Assembly (NCBI GenBank): GCA_033851265.1
Contig: JAWWOW010000004.1
Coordinates: 372,001-436,000 of the forward strand
DNA from: JAWWOW01 sp033851265
GTDB taxonomy: Bacteria > Actinomycetota > Actinomycetes > JAWWOW01
Reading direction: 5' to 3'
DNA: 64,000 bases
Shown one piece after another: positions 34,461 through 42,436 of the stretch (positions are counted from its first letter, which is position 1; every line of letters starts with the position of its first letter). The position numbers and the translations under genes were made by a program. Under the pieces are notes generated by a model. It was not told where the DNA came from. It made no database searches and saw only the letters and a list, made by a program, of their open reading frames with translations.

Positions 34461-35047
34461 TCGTGGCTGCCACCCCAGGCAAGAAGCGTCGTCGCGGCGG
34501 AGGTAATGCCGTCAAGATTGTGGTGACGGGTCCGTTCTCCGCGGGTAAGACAACGCTCATCCGGACGATCAGTGAGATCACGGTGCTGTCCACCGAGAAG
34601 GACATCACCGACGACACCCGCTCGCAGAAGAACGAGACGACCGTAGCGATGGACTTCGGTCGGATCACGATCGACCGCGACCTCGTTCTCTACCTGTTCG
34701 GTACGCCGGGCCAGGAACGCTTCGACTTCATGTGGGAAATCCTCGGCGAGGGGATGCTCGGCTACGTCGTACTCGTCGATGCAACGCGCACCGACTCACT
34801 CGACGAAGCTGTCTCGATCCTCGGTGCGTTCCGCAAGATGGCGCGGGTTCCGTTCGTGGTCGCGCTGAACCGGTCCGAGGGGCTCGATGAAGGCGACGAA
34901 GAGCGGGTGCGAGCGACGCTCGAGCTGGCTCCGGACATTCCCGTCGTACCGTGCGACGCGACCGACCGTGAATCCGTCAAATCCGTCCTACTGGCGCTGC
35001 TGTACGCCGTGGTCGACTCTCTCGACGCGGCGGCGGCCAACGCCTGA
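34457..35047 (+). CDS. Small Ras-like GTPase (MglA/CvnD-like)
   Basis: The 196-residue protein has a basic N-terminal tag, P-loop GPFSAGKTT at 25-33, a switch II FGTPGQERFDFMW and the G4 region VALNRSEG, where the usual NKxD reads NRSE, so guanine specificity is a little unusual. With the roadblock and DUF4388 genes directly upstream it resembles the MglA/MglB-type or conservon (CvnD) switches that control cell polarity and type IV pilus motility. GTG start overlaps the previous stop (GTGA). Confidence 0.9.
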   Translation: MIVAATPGKKRRRGGGNAVKIVVTGPFSAGKTTLIRTISEITVLSTEKDITDDTRSQKNETTVAMDFGRITIDRDLVLYLFGTPGQERFDFMWEILGEGMLGYVVLVDATRTDSLDEAVSILGAFRKMARVPFVVALNRSEGLDEGDEERVRATLELAPDIPVVPCDATDRESVKSVLLALLYAVVDSLDAAAANA

Positions 35048-35057
35048 GGTGCCGGTC

Positions 35058-35315
35058 ATGACACGCTGGGTGAGATGGCTGCCGACGCGTACCCGGCTCG
35101 CCGGGCGCCGGAATCGGCAAAATGAGGTCCAATTGGGCATCATGCTTCCCGTGCAGTCCATCCGCTGGATGCCGGAGGATCTCGAGCCTCTTCCGGTCAG
35201 TACGGCTGTCACGCTCGGGTTCCGGGACGGAACCATGATCGAAGTGAGCCCCGAGTCCGCGGAAGGCGAGGCCTTCCGCACCGTTGCCGCCGTGCTCGTA
35301 CGCCGGAACCCGTAA
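35058..35315 (+). CDS. Unknown 85-residue protein in the GTPase operon
   Basis: ATG 35058 follows TGAGGTG about 8 nt upstream. The stop TAA shares its last base with the next ATG, which argues for a translated gene. The first 25 residues are very basic (TRWVRWLPTRTRLAGRRNR). The rest is a compact domain, IRWMPEDLEPLPVSTAVTL and FRDGTMIEVSPESAEGEAFRTVAAVLVRR. I do not recognise a family. Its position suggests an accessory to the GTPase switch or the sugar transferase. Confidence 0.7.
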   Translation: MTRWVRWLPTRTRLAGRRNRQNEVQLGIMLPVQSIRWMPEDLEPLPVSTAVTLGFRDGTMIEVSPESAEGEAFRTVAAVLVRRNP

Positions 35316-36778
35316 TGGCTTCGCTGCTTTCCTCGACCGGCACCGGTGACACGGACACGCGCGCCGCCAGCGCACAGCGCGACCGCTCGCTCGTCTGGCG
35401 CCGCCGTCTCGTGCGCAAGCTCATAGCGCTGGATCTCATCGCTGCGGTCGTCGCCGGCTTCGTCGCCATCACCGCGCGCTATGACGGCGGAGCGATCTAC
35501 CTGTCCGGGGTCGACTACCGCCTCCTGGCGGTGGCCGTCGCACCGGTGTGGGTCGCTGTGCTCTGGCTGTCCGGAGCCTACGAAGCGCGGATCCTCGGTG
35601 CGGGCAGCGAAGAGTTCCGACGGGTCGCCAACGCGAGCCTGCGCCTGCTTGCCGTGTTTGTGCTCGCCGGCTTCGTCGCCAAGGCGGATGCCTCCCGCAC
35701 CGTCGTGGTCGGGACCGCCATCGGCACGGTCGTGATGTCGATCCTGTTGCGTTGGATCGCGCGCAAGGCCTTGCACAGCCAGCGCCGCCGTGGCTTGTGC
35801 GCCCATCGCGTTCTTGTCGTCGGCGACCTTCCGACGGTGCGCGGCCTCATCGTCTCGTTGCGACGCGTGCCACACGCAGGATTCGTGGTCGTCGGCGCGT
35901 GTGTCCCCGGCGGATTGACCGAAGTACCCGAGGAGGGCGTGCCGGTGCTGGGCGAGCCGGCGCTCGCCGCCATGGCCGCCGCGGACGTGGGTGCCGACAC
36001 GGTCGCTGTTGCGGGCAGCGGCGCACTGGGGGAGGGCGGGCTGCGCCGCCTCGCCTGGTCGCTCGAAGGTTCGCCGGTCGATCTCCTTGTTGCTCCAGGA
36101 CTGACCGAGATCGCCGGTCCGCGCGTTGCTATCCGCCCCGTCGACGGTGTCCCACTCCTGCAGATCGACGTACCGCAGTTCACCGGTTGGCGCCGGGTGG
36201 TCAAGGGTTTGTTCGACCGGCTTCTCGCCGTCGCGTTGTTGGTCGTGCTCGCCGTCCCGCTCCTGCTGGTCGCACTCGCGGTGCGCCTCACGTCATCCGG
36301 ACCGGCGTTCTACCGGCAGGTGCGCGTCAGCCGCGGCGGGCGAGAGTTCCGGATCTGGAAGTTCCGCACCATGGTGGACGGTGCCGACCAGGTCTCCCTC
36401 GAGTCCAACGACGCGGATGGGCTGCTGTTCAAGCTGCATGAAGACCCGCGCGTCACTCGGCTGGGGCGCATCCTGCGGCGCTGGTCCATCGACGAGCTGC
36501 CGCAGCTGTTCAACGTGGCCCGCGGCGAGATGTCCCTCGTCGGTCCGCGGCCGCCAGTGCCGGCTGAGGTCGAGCAGTACGCCGAGGACGTGCACCGCCG
36601 GCTCCTCGTCAAGCCTGGGGTGACCGGCCTGTGGCAGGTCAGCGGTCGTTCCGACCTGCCGTGGGAAGAGTGCGTCCGCCTCGACCTGCACTACGTCGAG
36701 AACTGGTCGGTGACCTTCGACCTCGTGATCATGGCTCGCACCGTGCTCGCCGTGATCCATCGGCGCGGCGCTTACTGA
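35315..36778 (+). CDS. Polyprenyl sugar-phosphate transferase (exopolysaccharide initiation)
   Basis: The 487-residue protein is a WbaP/WcaJ-type polyprenyl-phosphate glycosylphosphotransferase that loads the first sugar phosphate onto undecaprenyl phosphate. Four N-terminal membrane helices (about 30-145) precede a Rossmann-like domain (RVLVVGDLPTVRGL), another membrane helix (~298-320), and the catalytic domain with WKFRTMVDGAD, RLGRILRRWSIDELPQLFNV, MSLVGPRPPVP and KPGVTGLWQVSGRSDLPW. It is the last gene of the GTPase operon, tying polysaccharide initiation to that switch. The sugar is unknown. Confidence 0.93.
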   Translation: MASLLSSTGTGDTDTRAASAQRDRSLVWRRRLVRKLIALDLIAAVVAGFVAITARYDGGAIYLSGVDYRLLAVAVAPVWVAVLWLSGAYEARILGAGSEEFRRVANASLRLLAVFVLAGFVAKADASRTVVVGTAIGTVVMSILLRWIARKALHSQRRRGLCAHRVLVVGDLPTVRGLIVSLRRVPHAGFVVVGACVPGGLTEVPEEGVPVLGEPALAAMAAADVGADTVAVAGSGALGEGGLRRLAWSLEGSPVDLLVAPGLTEIAGPRVAIRPVDGVPLLQIDVPQFTGWRRVVKGLFDRLLAVALLVVLAVPLLLVALAVRLTSSGPAFYRQVRVSRGGREFRIWKFRTMVDGADQVSLESNDADGLLFKLHEDPRVTRLGRILRRWSIDELPQLFNVARGEMSLVGPRPPVPAEVEQYAEDVHRRLLVKPGVTGLWQVSGRSDLPWEECVRLDLHYVENWSVTFDLVIMARTVLAVIHRRGAY

Positions 36779-36801
36779 GCGCCACCGTTACTCCAAATGG
36801 G

Positions 36802-36827
36802 TTAAGGCCGCTCCCTTCACGGCCGAA
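36802..36827 (+). promoter_or_regulatory. Sigma-28-like promoter, copy 2 (flippase operon)
   Basis: TTAAG at 36802-36806, 15 nt, GCCGAA at 36822-36827. Only 9 nt separate the last hexamer from the GTG start of the flippase gene, so a transcript starting at the usual distance would have essentially no leader. Confidence 0.65.
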
Positions 36828-36836
36828 ATCGTCCGA

Positions 36837-38312
36837 GTGACCACCAGTCCGGCCGCCGTTGCTGACGGGCCAGCTGCCGTTGTCTCCGGCCACGGGCAGC
36901 GGCTAGTGCTGAACAGCGGTGTCCTCTATGCGGCGAATGCCCTGATCCGTCTCCTTGGAGCGGTCACAGCGGCGCTGGTGGTCCGCGCGGTGAGCGTGTC
37001 GTCTTTCGGTGTTTACACGCTGGCCCTGACGATCACGTTGCTGGTCGGTCTGGTTCAGGATTTCGGCACGTCCAACGTGATCGTCCGCCGCATCAACCAG
37101 GACGCCCGCCGTGGCGCCGAGAGCATCGAGACGACGATCGCGCTCAAGCTTCTTCTGACTGCTGTCACGCTGCTGCCAGTGCTGGCCGTGGTCGCAGCGC
37201 TGGGCCAACAAACGCTGCTCGCCGTGCTCGCCGTCATGACACCGGTGCACCTCTGCACGGCGTACAGCACCACGCTGACGAGTGCCTACAACGGTGCCGA
37301 GCGCTTCGACGTGCCTGTGCGGCTGAGTGTGCTGCCGATGCTGGCGACACCGGTGCTGACGTTCGCACTGCTCGGTGTGGGCGCAGGTGTCTACGGCGCT
37401 GCGGCCGCACTGGTGGTGGGGTCGGCCCTCACAAGCGCGGTGTTGTGGCGCCGGTTCACCCGTGACTACTTCCGTCCGCACGTCGTCTATGACCGGCGGA
37501 TCCTCTTGCTGGCGGCCGAATCGTTGCCGTTCTTCCTGCTGGCCTTGAGCAACGTGCTTTACACCAAGATCGACACGTTCGTGCTGGCGAAAGTCCAAGG
37601 CGTCGACGCGGTCGCGGTCTACGGCGCAGCTGTGCGCTTCCTTGAGTTCGTCCAGATCGTGCCTAACGTGCTGACCGCGGCACTGCTGCCCATCTCGGTC
37701 CGGCTGATGTCGGCGTCAGAGCGGCGCCTGGGCGACACCATCGGGCGCGTCGTTCGGCTCGGGCTGTTCCTGGCCATACCGGTCGTGATCGCCGTCGTCT
37801 GGGCCGCACCGACTTTGACGACGTGGGTTTTCGGGGAGAGGTACGACGTCGCGGCTCGCCCGTTACAGATCATGGCCGTCGCGATGGTCTTCTCGATGGT
37901 CAACTCGCCACTGACGCTGCTGTTTTATGCGGGTAGCCAGACGCGACGTCTCCTCGTAGTGCCCGTTGTGTTGTTGGTGGTCAACATCGCCATGAACATC
38001 TATGCAGTCACCGTGTACTCCTACAACGGTGCCGCCGTCGTCACTCTCATCACCGAGGCGCTCGGAACGGTCGCCCTCGTTGTCTTGATCGTGCGGACTC
38101 GCTTCGACATCGATCTCCGAGGAGTGCTGCGCGGATCGGCCGCACTGTGGGTGCTGACTGCCGTGCTGCTCGCCGAGGTTATTTGGGTCGACGATCGGCT
38201 GCTGCGTGCCCTGCTGCTGCTGGTGACCTACGTGGGCGCTGCGTCGATGCTGAGGTATCCCCGCCGCGAGCTCGCGAACCTCGGTCGGATGGTGCGGAGC
38301 GGCAGGCGATGA
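36837..38312 (+). CDS. Wzx-like polysaccharide flippase
   Basis: The 491-residue protein has about 12-14 hydrophobic helices and the oligosaccharide flippase layout (LNSGVLYAANALIRLLGAVTAALVVRAV … FGVYTLALTITLLVGLVQDFGTSNVIVRR). It would flip lipid-linked repeat units across the membrane. GTG 36837 lies directly after a sigma-28-like element with no Shine-Dalgarno sequence, suggesting leaderless translation. It overlaps the methyltransferase gene (ATGA). Confidence 0.9.
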   Translation: MTTSPAAVADGPAAVVSGHGQRLVLNSGVLYAANALIRLLGAVTAALVVRAVSVSSFGVYTLALTITLLVGLVQDFGTSNVIVRRINQDARRGAESIETTIALKLLLTAVTLLPVLAVVAALGQQTLLAVLAVMTPVHLCTAYSTTLTSAYNGAERFDVPVRLSVLPMLATPVLTFALLGVGAGVYGAAAALVVGSALTSAVLWRRFTRDYFRPHVVYDRRILLLAAESLPFFLLALSNVLYTKIDTFVLAKVQGVDAVAVYGAAVRFLEFVQIVPNVLTAALLPISVRLMSASERRLGDTIGRVVRLGLFLAIPVVIAVVWAAPTLTTWVFGERYDVAARPLQIMAVAMVFSMVNSPLTLLFYAGSQTRRLLVVPVVLLVVNIAMNIYAVTVYSYNGAAVVTLITEALGTVALVVLIVRTRFDIDLRGVLRGSAALWVLTAVLLAEVIWVDDRLLRALLLLVTYVGAASMLRYPRRELANLGRMVRSGRR

Positions 38313-39208
38313 CCGGGTCAATGGGTTTCGTAGAGATCGCGTGCCCCTTGTGCGAGAGCACCTCGCACCTGCAGCACCGTGCAACGGACAGCGAGCGACG
38401 GATCGTGGTGTGTCGCCACTGTGACCTCGCCTTCGTGAACCCCCAGCCGGACGACGCGTACCTCGACGCGATCTACGCTCGTGACTACTACGAGGACAAC
38501 GGCGCAGGCACGGGCTATCAGGACTACGCGGGGCTTTCAGGGCTGCTCACTCAGATAGCCCGCAAGAACATCGCGACTATCGCCGAGTTGCATCCTCGCG
38601 GCGGTCGGCTCCTCGACGTCGGGTGTGCGACGGGCGAATTTCTGGCCGTGGCCGGTGATGCGGGGTGGCAGGCCGAAGGGGTCGAGCTTGCCCCGGATGG
38701 TCGGCAGACGTGCCAAGACAAGGGCTTGACCGTCGTCGGTGAACGGCTCACCGACCTCCCAGCAAACGAGCAGTACGACGTCATCACGTACTGGGACGTG
38801 CTCGAGCACGTCACCAACCCGATGCTTGAGCTTGGCGAGGCACACAGGCGGCTGGCGTCCGGCGGCCTGTTCGCAACGACCATGCCGAACTACGGAAGCC
38901 TTCGGTCGTTGGTGCAGCGAGGGCGATGGTGGGGCTTCTACACCTCACGAGAGCATCTCTTCTTCTTTACACCGCGCAGCCTTGCGGCAGCGTTGGAGAA
39001 GGCCGGATTCCGCGTCATCCGAACGGCCACCACAACCGTCGACATTCAGCCGTTGCGTCCGATCAAGGACCTGGTACGCGGGCGAATGCCATTTCAGTCT
39101 GGTCCGCCGCCCGTTACCTACTTCGAGTCCCGGCGCACCTTCGGTCGCCTGTTGGAGCGCGCAAATCTCGGACACGTGTTGTTCATGTTCGCGGAGCGGC
39201 TGCCGTGA
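38309..39208 (+). CDS. Class I SAM-dependent methyltransferase with zinc-ribbon start
   Basis: ATG 38309 overlaps the flippase stop. The 299-residue protein starts with CPLCES and CRHCDLAFVNPQPDD, a two-Cys-pair zinc-binding segment, then motif I LLDVGCATGEFL and YWDVLEHVTNP typical of Methyltransf_23. Such enzymes act in sugar or polysaccharide modification clusters. The substrate is probably a sugar of the exopolysaccharide, by context only. Confidence 0.88.
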   Translation: MTGSMGFVEIACPLCESTSHLQHRATDSERRIVVCRHCDLAFVNPQPDDAYLDAIYARDYYEDNGAGTGYQDYAGLSGLLTQIARKNIATIAELHPRGGRLLDVGCATGEFLAVAGDAGWQAEGVELAPDGRQTCQDKGLTVVGERLTDLPANEQYDVITYWDVLEHVTNPMLELGEAHRRLASGGLFATTMPNYGSLRSLVQRGRWWGFYTSREHLFFFTPRSLAAALEKAGFRVIRTATTTVDIQPLRPIKDLVRGRMPFQSGPPPVTYFESRRTFGRLLERANLGHVLFMFAERLP

Positions 39209-40437
39209 ACATCATGTTGGTGTGCCAGGGCTGCCCGCCGCGACAACGCGGTGGTGTGGAGGGTCACGTCGCCGCGCTCGCGGCCGGCTTGGCAAGGCTC
39301 GGACATCAGGTGCTGGTCTTCGCTGGTGACGAGCAAGGCAGCCCCCTGACATGTACGTCGTCGCGATCAGGAGACGTCGAAGTCGTGCGCGTTACTGGTC
39401 GCCGACGAGGCGATCCGCGGCTAGCCATCAGGGATCCCTACGTCGAAACGCGCTTCCGGGAAACCGTGCTGAGTTTTCGGCCGGACGTCGTTCACATTCA
39501 CCACCTGTTGTTCCTGTCGTTGTCTTTGCCGTCGATGTGTCGGCAGCTCGGCGTTCCGGTGGTCACGACCGTGCACGATTTCTGGTTGCTGAGTCACGAC
39601 TTCGCGATCGAGCCGCAACGGCTGCACGGCGCACGTCGGCGCGGCCTGCATGCGCTGCACGCGAACTGGCGGCATCCGCGGCTTAGCCGGCCTTGGCGGG
39701 TGATGTCGAGGGCGAAGGTCGCACAAGCAGCTCTCCTTGAGTCCGACGTGACTGTCGTCCCATCACGGTTCGTGCACGGCGTCGTGACACGCGCAGGTGT
39801 GCCTGGCGACGCCGTCACGGCGCTACCGCACGGCCTCGATGTGCCGGACCCCGTGCGCGGCCAGGCGAGGAGCCCGGCGACCACGGTGCGGCTCGTCTTT
39901 GCGGGCAATCTGGTAGCTAACAAGGGTGCGCATGTGTTGCTGCGCGAACTGGCATTACTTGATGCCAACGTGCTCGCGCGCCTGCATCTCGACATTTGGG
40001 GGGATTCGCCGTACCCCCGCTATCTGAGCGAGCTCCAGCAGCTGGCCGCAGCCCTTCCAGTGACCCTTCACGGGGCGTATGAACCGTCGCAGCTCCCAGT
40101 GATCTTCCAGTCTGCGGATCTACTCGTCGTGCCCGCGTTGTGGCACGAGACATTCTCCTTGGTCGTACGCGAGGCCTTCGCCTACGGCGTACCCGCTCTG
40201 GTGAGCGATCGCGGGGCGTTGCCCGAGGCCGTTGTTGACGGAGGCGGATCGACGTTCTCCGTCGACGGGCGAGGCACCTTGGCTGCGGCTCTCCGCCGCA
40301 TAGTGACCGACCCGTTGACGTTGGAACAGTGGTCCGCCGGCGTTCCGCACGTGAAACGAATGACGACGTACGTTGGCGAGCTCGAGCTGGTCTATCGACA
40401 AGTCACTGCGTCCGCGCTCATAGGACCGTCAACGTGA
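39205..40437 (+). CDS. Glycosyltransferase family 4
   Basis: The 410-residue GT-B enzyme starts at GTG 39205, overlapping the methyltransferase stop. N-terminal GGVEGHVAALAAGLARLGH and VHIHHLLFLS and the C-terminal nucleotide-sugar binding E-x7-E stretch HETFSLVVREAFAYGVPAL are all visible. It adds a sugar to the lipid-linked repeat unit. Donor and acceptor unknown. Confidence 0.92.
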   Translation: MNIMLVCQGCPPRQRGGVEGHVAALAAGLARLGHQVLVFAGDEQGSPLTCTSSRSGDVEVVRVTGRRRGDPRLAIRDPYVETRFRETVLSFRPDVVHIHHLLFLSLSLPSMCRQLGVPVVTTVHDFWLLSHDFAIEPQRLHGARRRGLHALHANWRHPRLSRPWRVMSRAKVAQAALLESDVTVVPSRFVHGVVTRAGVPGDAVTALPHGLDVPDPVRGQARSPATTVRLVFAGNLVANKGAHVLLRELALLDANVLARLHLDIWGDSPYPRYLSELQQLAAALPVTLHGAYEPSQLPVIFQSADLLVVPALWHETFSLVVREAFAYGVPALVSDRGALPEAVVDGGGSTFSVDGRGTLAAALRRIVTDPLTLEQWSAGVPHVKRMTTYVGELELVYRQVTASALIGPST

Positions 40438-41450
40438 CGGAGATTCGATCGACCGCGAAGACCACCGTCAGCGTGGTCATTGTCAACTGGAACGGCGCTG
40501 AGATCCTGCGGCCGTGCCTTGACTCGTTGCGGAAGCAATCTCGGTTGCCCGATCAGGTGGTCGTCGTCGACAACGGGTCGACTGACGACTCGGTGAGGCT
40601 CATTGCCACGGCCTACCCCGATGTGGAGCTGGTGCGGCTAGCCACCAACACGGGTTTCGCCGGAGGAGCCAACGCCGGTATCCGTGCGTCCACCGGTGAA
40701 CTGGTGGCCCTGCTCAACAACGACGTCGAGACCGAGTCGGATTGGCTCGAGGCACTTGTGTGTCGCATGGACGAGTTGCCGTCGGAGGTCGGCTTTCTTG
40801 CCCCCAAGATTCTGGACGCGGCTGGCACATCGATCGACTCTGTCGGCGACTTCCTCGACGCCGGCGGCATTGCCCAGCAACGTGGATACGGCACACCGGA
40901 CGACGGGCGCTGGGATAGCCGTACATCCATCACATCGGCGTGTGCCGCCGCCTCGTTGTACCGGCGAGCCATGTTCGACGACGTCGGTCTCCTCGACGAG
41001 CGCTTCTTCGCCTACCTCGAGGATGTCGACCTGTGCTTGCGTGGGGTGCTGCGGGGCTGGCGCGGCGAATATGTCCCGAACGCGCGCGTTCGGCATGCAG
41101 CAAGCCTGACGTCGTCAAAGGTTTCCGGTTTCAAGCGCTACCACAGCATTCGCAACGCGTATTACCTGCTCGTCAAAACGATGCCGAGGCGGTTGCTTCT
41201 CTACGTCCTGCCGCGATTCATCCTCAGCCAGTTCGGCAGGACGGTGGGCGCCCTGTTCGATGGCGAGCTGGGGGCTGCCCTTCGTGCACATCGAGATGCC
41301 GTGCGCACTCTTGCGCCCATGCGCGCTGAACGTCGGCGGATCATGGCCGGCGCAACGTGCACGCCGAAAGAGTTCCGCACGCACCTGCAGCCGACACGTC
41401 TCGTGCAACGCACGCGAACCTTTGTGCTGCGGCGGTGGCGAGCGTCGTGA
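40434..41450 (+). CDS. Glycosyltransferase family 2 (rhamnosyltransferase-like)
   Basis: The 338-residue GT-A enzyme starts at GTG 40434. It has VVIVNWNGAEILRPCLDSL, VVDNGSTDDS, the metal/donor motif ALLNNDVETE and EDVDLCLRGVL, as in WbbL-type transferases. The C-terminal ~90 residues are a basic, helical membrane-associating tail (RYHSIRNAYYLLVKTMPRR). Translationally linked to the genes on both sides. Confidence 0.92.
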   Translation: MTEIRSTAKTTVSVVIVNWNGAEILRPCLDSLRKQSRLPDQVVVVDNGSTDDSVRLIATAYPDVELVRLATNTGFAGGANAGIRASTGELVALLNNDVETESDWLEALVCRMDELPSEVGFLAPKILDAAGTSIDSVGDFLDAGGIAQQRGYGTPDDGRWDSRTSITSACAAASLYRRAMFDDVGLLDERFFAYLEDVDLCLRGVLRGWRGEYVPNARVRHAASLTSSKVSGFKRYHSIRNAYYLLVKTMPRRLLLYVLPRFILSQFGRTVGALFDGELGAALRAHRDAVRTLAPMRAERRRIMAGATCTPKEFRTHLQPTRLVQRTRTFVLRRWRAS

Positions 41451-42427
41451 AGGACACCGTGCACGTGACGCTCGTGCTCTGGCGCCCTGACTGGCCGACG
41501 GTCGAATGGACGTTGCGTTCGTTGGCGGACCAGACGGCGGCCCTGGAACTACACGTTCTCGTCAACGAGGATCCCGGCGGGGCAGACGCTCGACGGATGC
41601 GGGAACTGACCCAGCAATCAGGCGTGCCCTGCCACTCGGTGACCTCCACAGGTGAGAACCGTGGTTTCGCGGGCGGTCACAATGCGCTTCTCGCCGAGGT
41701 ATTCGCTGCCGGCGCCGCAACCGCCGTCGTGTTGAACCCCGACGTGAGTCTCACGCCGGATGCGCTCGAAAACCTGGTCGGGTTCGAGCCGGCGAGCAGC
41801 CAGGCCTGGATAGCCGGGCCGCTGCTCGAACTCGCCAATGCGACGACGCTGCAAGGGGAGCAACGTATTGACACAGCCGGCATCACCTGGACACGCACGG
41901 CGCGCCATCTCGACGACATGCAGGGAAAGGCCCTGGCCAGCGCGCCGTCGCAGCCACGACAGGTTGCCGGCATATCGGGCGCGTGCATGCTCGTCACGCG
42001 TTCGGCGTACACCATCGTGCTAACGGAAACGGATGAGTTCTTCGACGAAGACTTCATCGCCTATCGGGAGGATGCTGAGCTCTGTCTGCGGGCCACCCAA
42101 CTCGGTGTTGACTGCTGGTTGGTACCCGGTGCGCGGGGGCTGCACGTGCGCAGTCTCCGCGGCACGACGAGAGGTGCGATCTCCGCGGTCGATCGACTGG
42201 GGGTGCGTAACCGGTTCCTGATCGCCTTCAAGCATGGGTGCCGGCGCCCCGGCGGACGACATGGTGCCCTCGTGCGCGACGTGGTCGTCATTGCGGGCGT
42301 GCTGGTGCGGGAGCGTTCGTCATTGCCAGGCCTGCGCGACGCGTGGCAGCTGCGCCACCGCATGCGCGAGAAACGTCGTCGCATCAGGGCGGCGCGTATC
42401 CGCACAGCAGCGCAGGCGCGAAGGTAG
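41447..42427 (+). CDS. Glycosyltransferase family 2, second copy
   Basis: The 326-residue protein starts at GTG 41447, overlapping the preceding stop. The GT2 pattern is present but more diverged than its neighbour: VTLVLWRPDWPTVEWTLRSL, VLVNEDPGG, GFAGGHNALL, VVLNPDVSLTP and YREDAELCLRATQLG. It has a basic C-terminus. It is probably another step of repeat-unit assembly. Confidence 0.9.
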   Translation: MKDTVHVTLVLWRPDWPTVEWTLRSLADQTAALELHVLVNEDPGGADARRMRELTQQSGVPCHSVTSTGENRGFAGGHNALLAEVFAAGAATAVVLNPDVSLTPDALENLVGFEPASSQAWIAGPLLELANATTLQGEQRIDTAGITWTRTARHLDDMQGKALASAPSQPRQVAGISGACMLVTRSAYTIVLTETDEFFDEDFIAYREDAELCLRATQLGVDCWLVPGARGLHVRSLRGTTRGAISAVDRLGVRNRFLIAFKHGCRRPGGRHGALVRDVVVIAGVLVRERSSLPGLRDAWQLRHRMREKRRRIRAARIRTAAQARR

Positions 42428-42436
42428 GTTGCGCCG

